NCBI GenBank assembly: GCA_018881555.1
Contig: JACAXG010000032.1
Coordinates: 2,120,837 to 2,184,836, forward strand
Length of the DNA: 64,000 nt
From: Amblyornis subalaris
Taxonomy: Eukaryota; Chordata; Aves; Passeriformes; Ptilonorhynchidae
Reading direction: 5' to 3'
Shown: in pieces, positions 62,001 to 64,000 of the stretch
Layout of the letters: each line of letters opens with the position of its first letter
Numbering within the stretch: position 1 is the first letter of the stretch
Made by a program: the position numbers and the translations under genes
The notes under the pieces: generated by a model
The model's input: the letters and a program-made list of their open reading frames with translations, nothing else
What the model was told of the DNA's origin: nothing
Databases searched by the model: none

Positions 62001-64000
62001 AAGGAAAGGCACCTCTAACTGAGGCAGCAATTCCAAACACATTTCTACTCCCAGTCTATAACATGTCTCTTGGGCTCTGTATTGCTCCTTTGACTGGTGG
62101 GGTCATAAAAATCAGGCTTAGGTAAGGGAATATCCACACTGCTGCCAGGGCCTCCAGGACCAGAGCCTTTATAGAGGTACCTTATCTATCTTTAATCTAG
62201 ATTTCTTGGGTAAAATCCCTGAACTGAGTGTATTAAGGTAGTCAGGTTTTGGCAGCCAGAATTAAAGTCACCAGTAAAGCTGTGAAAACTACCCAAACTG
62301 AAACCTGCTTGTGGAGTGCTGTGGAATCTTCTCTTCATTCAGTGCATGGGGGTTGAACATTTACACTTCTTCACCAGAAAATCAGTCTGATCTGATCAGT
62401 GCAACTCCCTGTATTTACCATGTCCCTTTTCTCTAGCACATTTCTTGCTGCACACAGGCTACCAGCAGTTGTTTTGAAGGCAGGTAAGGACCATTTATGA
62501 GAACCATTCCTGAAAGGAACCAGACAAATATTCCTATAAACTGCAGAGGTCACAGCTGCCTTTTAATGGGCAAGCTTTAAACAGGTTTCATTTTTATTTA
62601 TGAAGTTCATACAGCACTTTTAATTCTAGGTGCATGTTCTGTGCCACTGAGGCCAAAACAGGGGTTCTCAAAGCCATGAAAAGGTTATTGAAAAAACTGT
62701 ACCCACAATCTCTTGTTAAAGGCACATTTAGTATTTCAAAACAGTAGTCTTCAAGATAATCATCTGGTCTTAACATTTAGGAAGTGTATTCTGTGTTATT
62801 CCTTTATGTGAAAAACTGTTAAATCAGTCCTGGAAGCAGAATGAAACAATAGAATTCAAGTGATGGAGACAAATTGCTAAGAGTAAACAGTCATGTTGAA
62901 AAGTCCCCACTAATCCAGATGATGACAGATAAACCAGACCACTTGGTGTATGATGAATAAAGTCTGCACTCCAGCTCTTAATTAACACAGTGAAAAGGCA
63001 GGAAAGGTTGACATCCACTTGGGGTAAGATTCATCTCATCTCACTTTAGACACCTACCACGCAGACGTCTCCATCTAAATGGCTGTCTAGACTCCTTCTT
63101 TAGCTGATGAAGAGGAATAAGAGGAATAGACACTTCTAGAGCTTTTTTATTTTTTTCCTTGTCATTTTGTCTCCTTTCCAACATAAGGATGAAATTAGCT
63201 GAGCTCTAGATGTGGCAATTTTTCTCAATCAGGTATGAAAGGAGTATATTCACTGGCATCATTGATGCAAATATCTGCACGGTAGGCATTTGTATTTAGC
63301 CAGATGAATCATACTGACAGTCTGTACGATTTTAACTCTTCTCCATCCTTTCTGATGTAGAATTATTTTTACTTGCATTGACACAAAATAAGAGAATTTC
63401 ATTTCAAANAGGCATATGCATGACACTACACAAGGACCAAAGCGAGCAGCACTTGAAATGGGAGGAATCTGCAGTATTCAGTGTTATGCAGTTCTTCCTG
63501 CTTTGGAGACTTCAAAATAAAAGGAAATTGCTATATTTTTTGCCATTCAGCTCTCCTAATCTATGTTGCTAACAAATCAGATNGTTGCAGTAAGACAGAA
63601 ATAAAATGTATGTGCAACATAATCCCAATCAAATTTGGAAATCTTGACATTTAAGGAAATTACATTTCATTTCCATGCCACTGTTTTAAAAGTGCAGGTG
63701 AAATTTCTCTGCTTTGCTTTTAAATCAGAAGGCAAAACCTTACAAATGTGTTTCAAACAAGGTTAGTTTTGCATCTAANTATGTAAAACAGTAAAAACTG
63801 ACGAGTTAAGCCAGCAAAAAAATGTGGGATTCAGAGGTGAGTCTTCAAAATTAATAAATCCTTCTGTTATCATTTTTAGACAAACCTTACTTTGACCAAC
63901 CTATATGTGCATCATAATAGCATCTTTATTAGCATCAGCATACTTTTTACTTTTCTTTTACAGGTTTTCCTTTCTTCTCNTTCATGCATTGCATAGGATG
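59080..64000. other. Unannotated sequence with many ambiguous bases
   Basis: No gene or repeat family was recognised. Fourteen N bases are scattered from 59349 to 63980, including 61068, 61129, 61197, 61205 and 61395 within 330 bp. A CA-rich patch lies at about 60236-60262. The open frames of 60-94 codons show no domain, and several contain an N. Confidence 0.5.

Overview
The window looks like bird nuclear DNA, probably from a large intron or a gene-poor intergenic region. Two kinds of repeat support this. Several copies of the CR1 retroposon end in the short ATTCTATGATTCT-type tail that is typical of avian CR1. A solo LTR of about 1 kb at 39.27-40.28 kb resembles a widespread avian endogenous-retrovirus LTR (compared from memory, not by search). 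Ancient amniote relics, a MIR SINE at 0.93-1.07 kb and an old L3/CR1-like piece at 4.0-4.36 kb, show that the background sequence is old. By eye the sequence is AT-rich with few CpGs outside the repeats.

No gene could be identified. The longest open frames (about 130-165 codons) are what chance gives in 64 kb of both strands. Several of them lie inside the LTR, antisense to CR1, or on microsatellites. Several also begin at non-ATG codons, so they are not normal eukaryotic ORFs. The one coding candidate worth keeping is at 58,771-58,911. It has a strong splice acceptor, 46 codons in frame to a stop, and an AATAAA about 135 bases further on. It could be the last exon of an unrecognised gene on the + strand.

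Layout: 0-11.6 kb is old unique sequence with MIR and L3/CR1 relics and poly(A) or poly(T) tracts. 11.6-18.4 kb holds four CR1 copies, two of them tail to tail. 18.4-24.5 kb is unique apart from a 46-bp tandem duplication and a perfect hairpin. 24.54-24.96 kb is a CR1 inserted into an older CR1. 26-37 kb is unique sequence with one CR1 stub. 37.1-42.2 kb is a repeat cluster: a CpG-rich LTR-like block, the solo LTR and a CR1. 42-58 kb is unique sequence with a CR1 reverse-transcriptase relic at 50.87-51.08 kb and some microsatellites. 58-64 kb contains the candidate exon and 17 of the 20 ambiguous bases (N) in the window.

I found no tRNA, rRNA, CRISPR array or operon-like organisation, and nothing that supports a new multi-gene system. 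The items most worth checking are the candidate exon, the unidentified CpG-rich repeat, and the dated insertion events (nested CR1; LTR with a possible target-site duplication).
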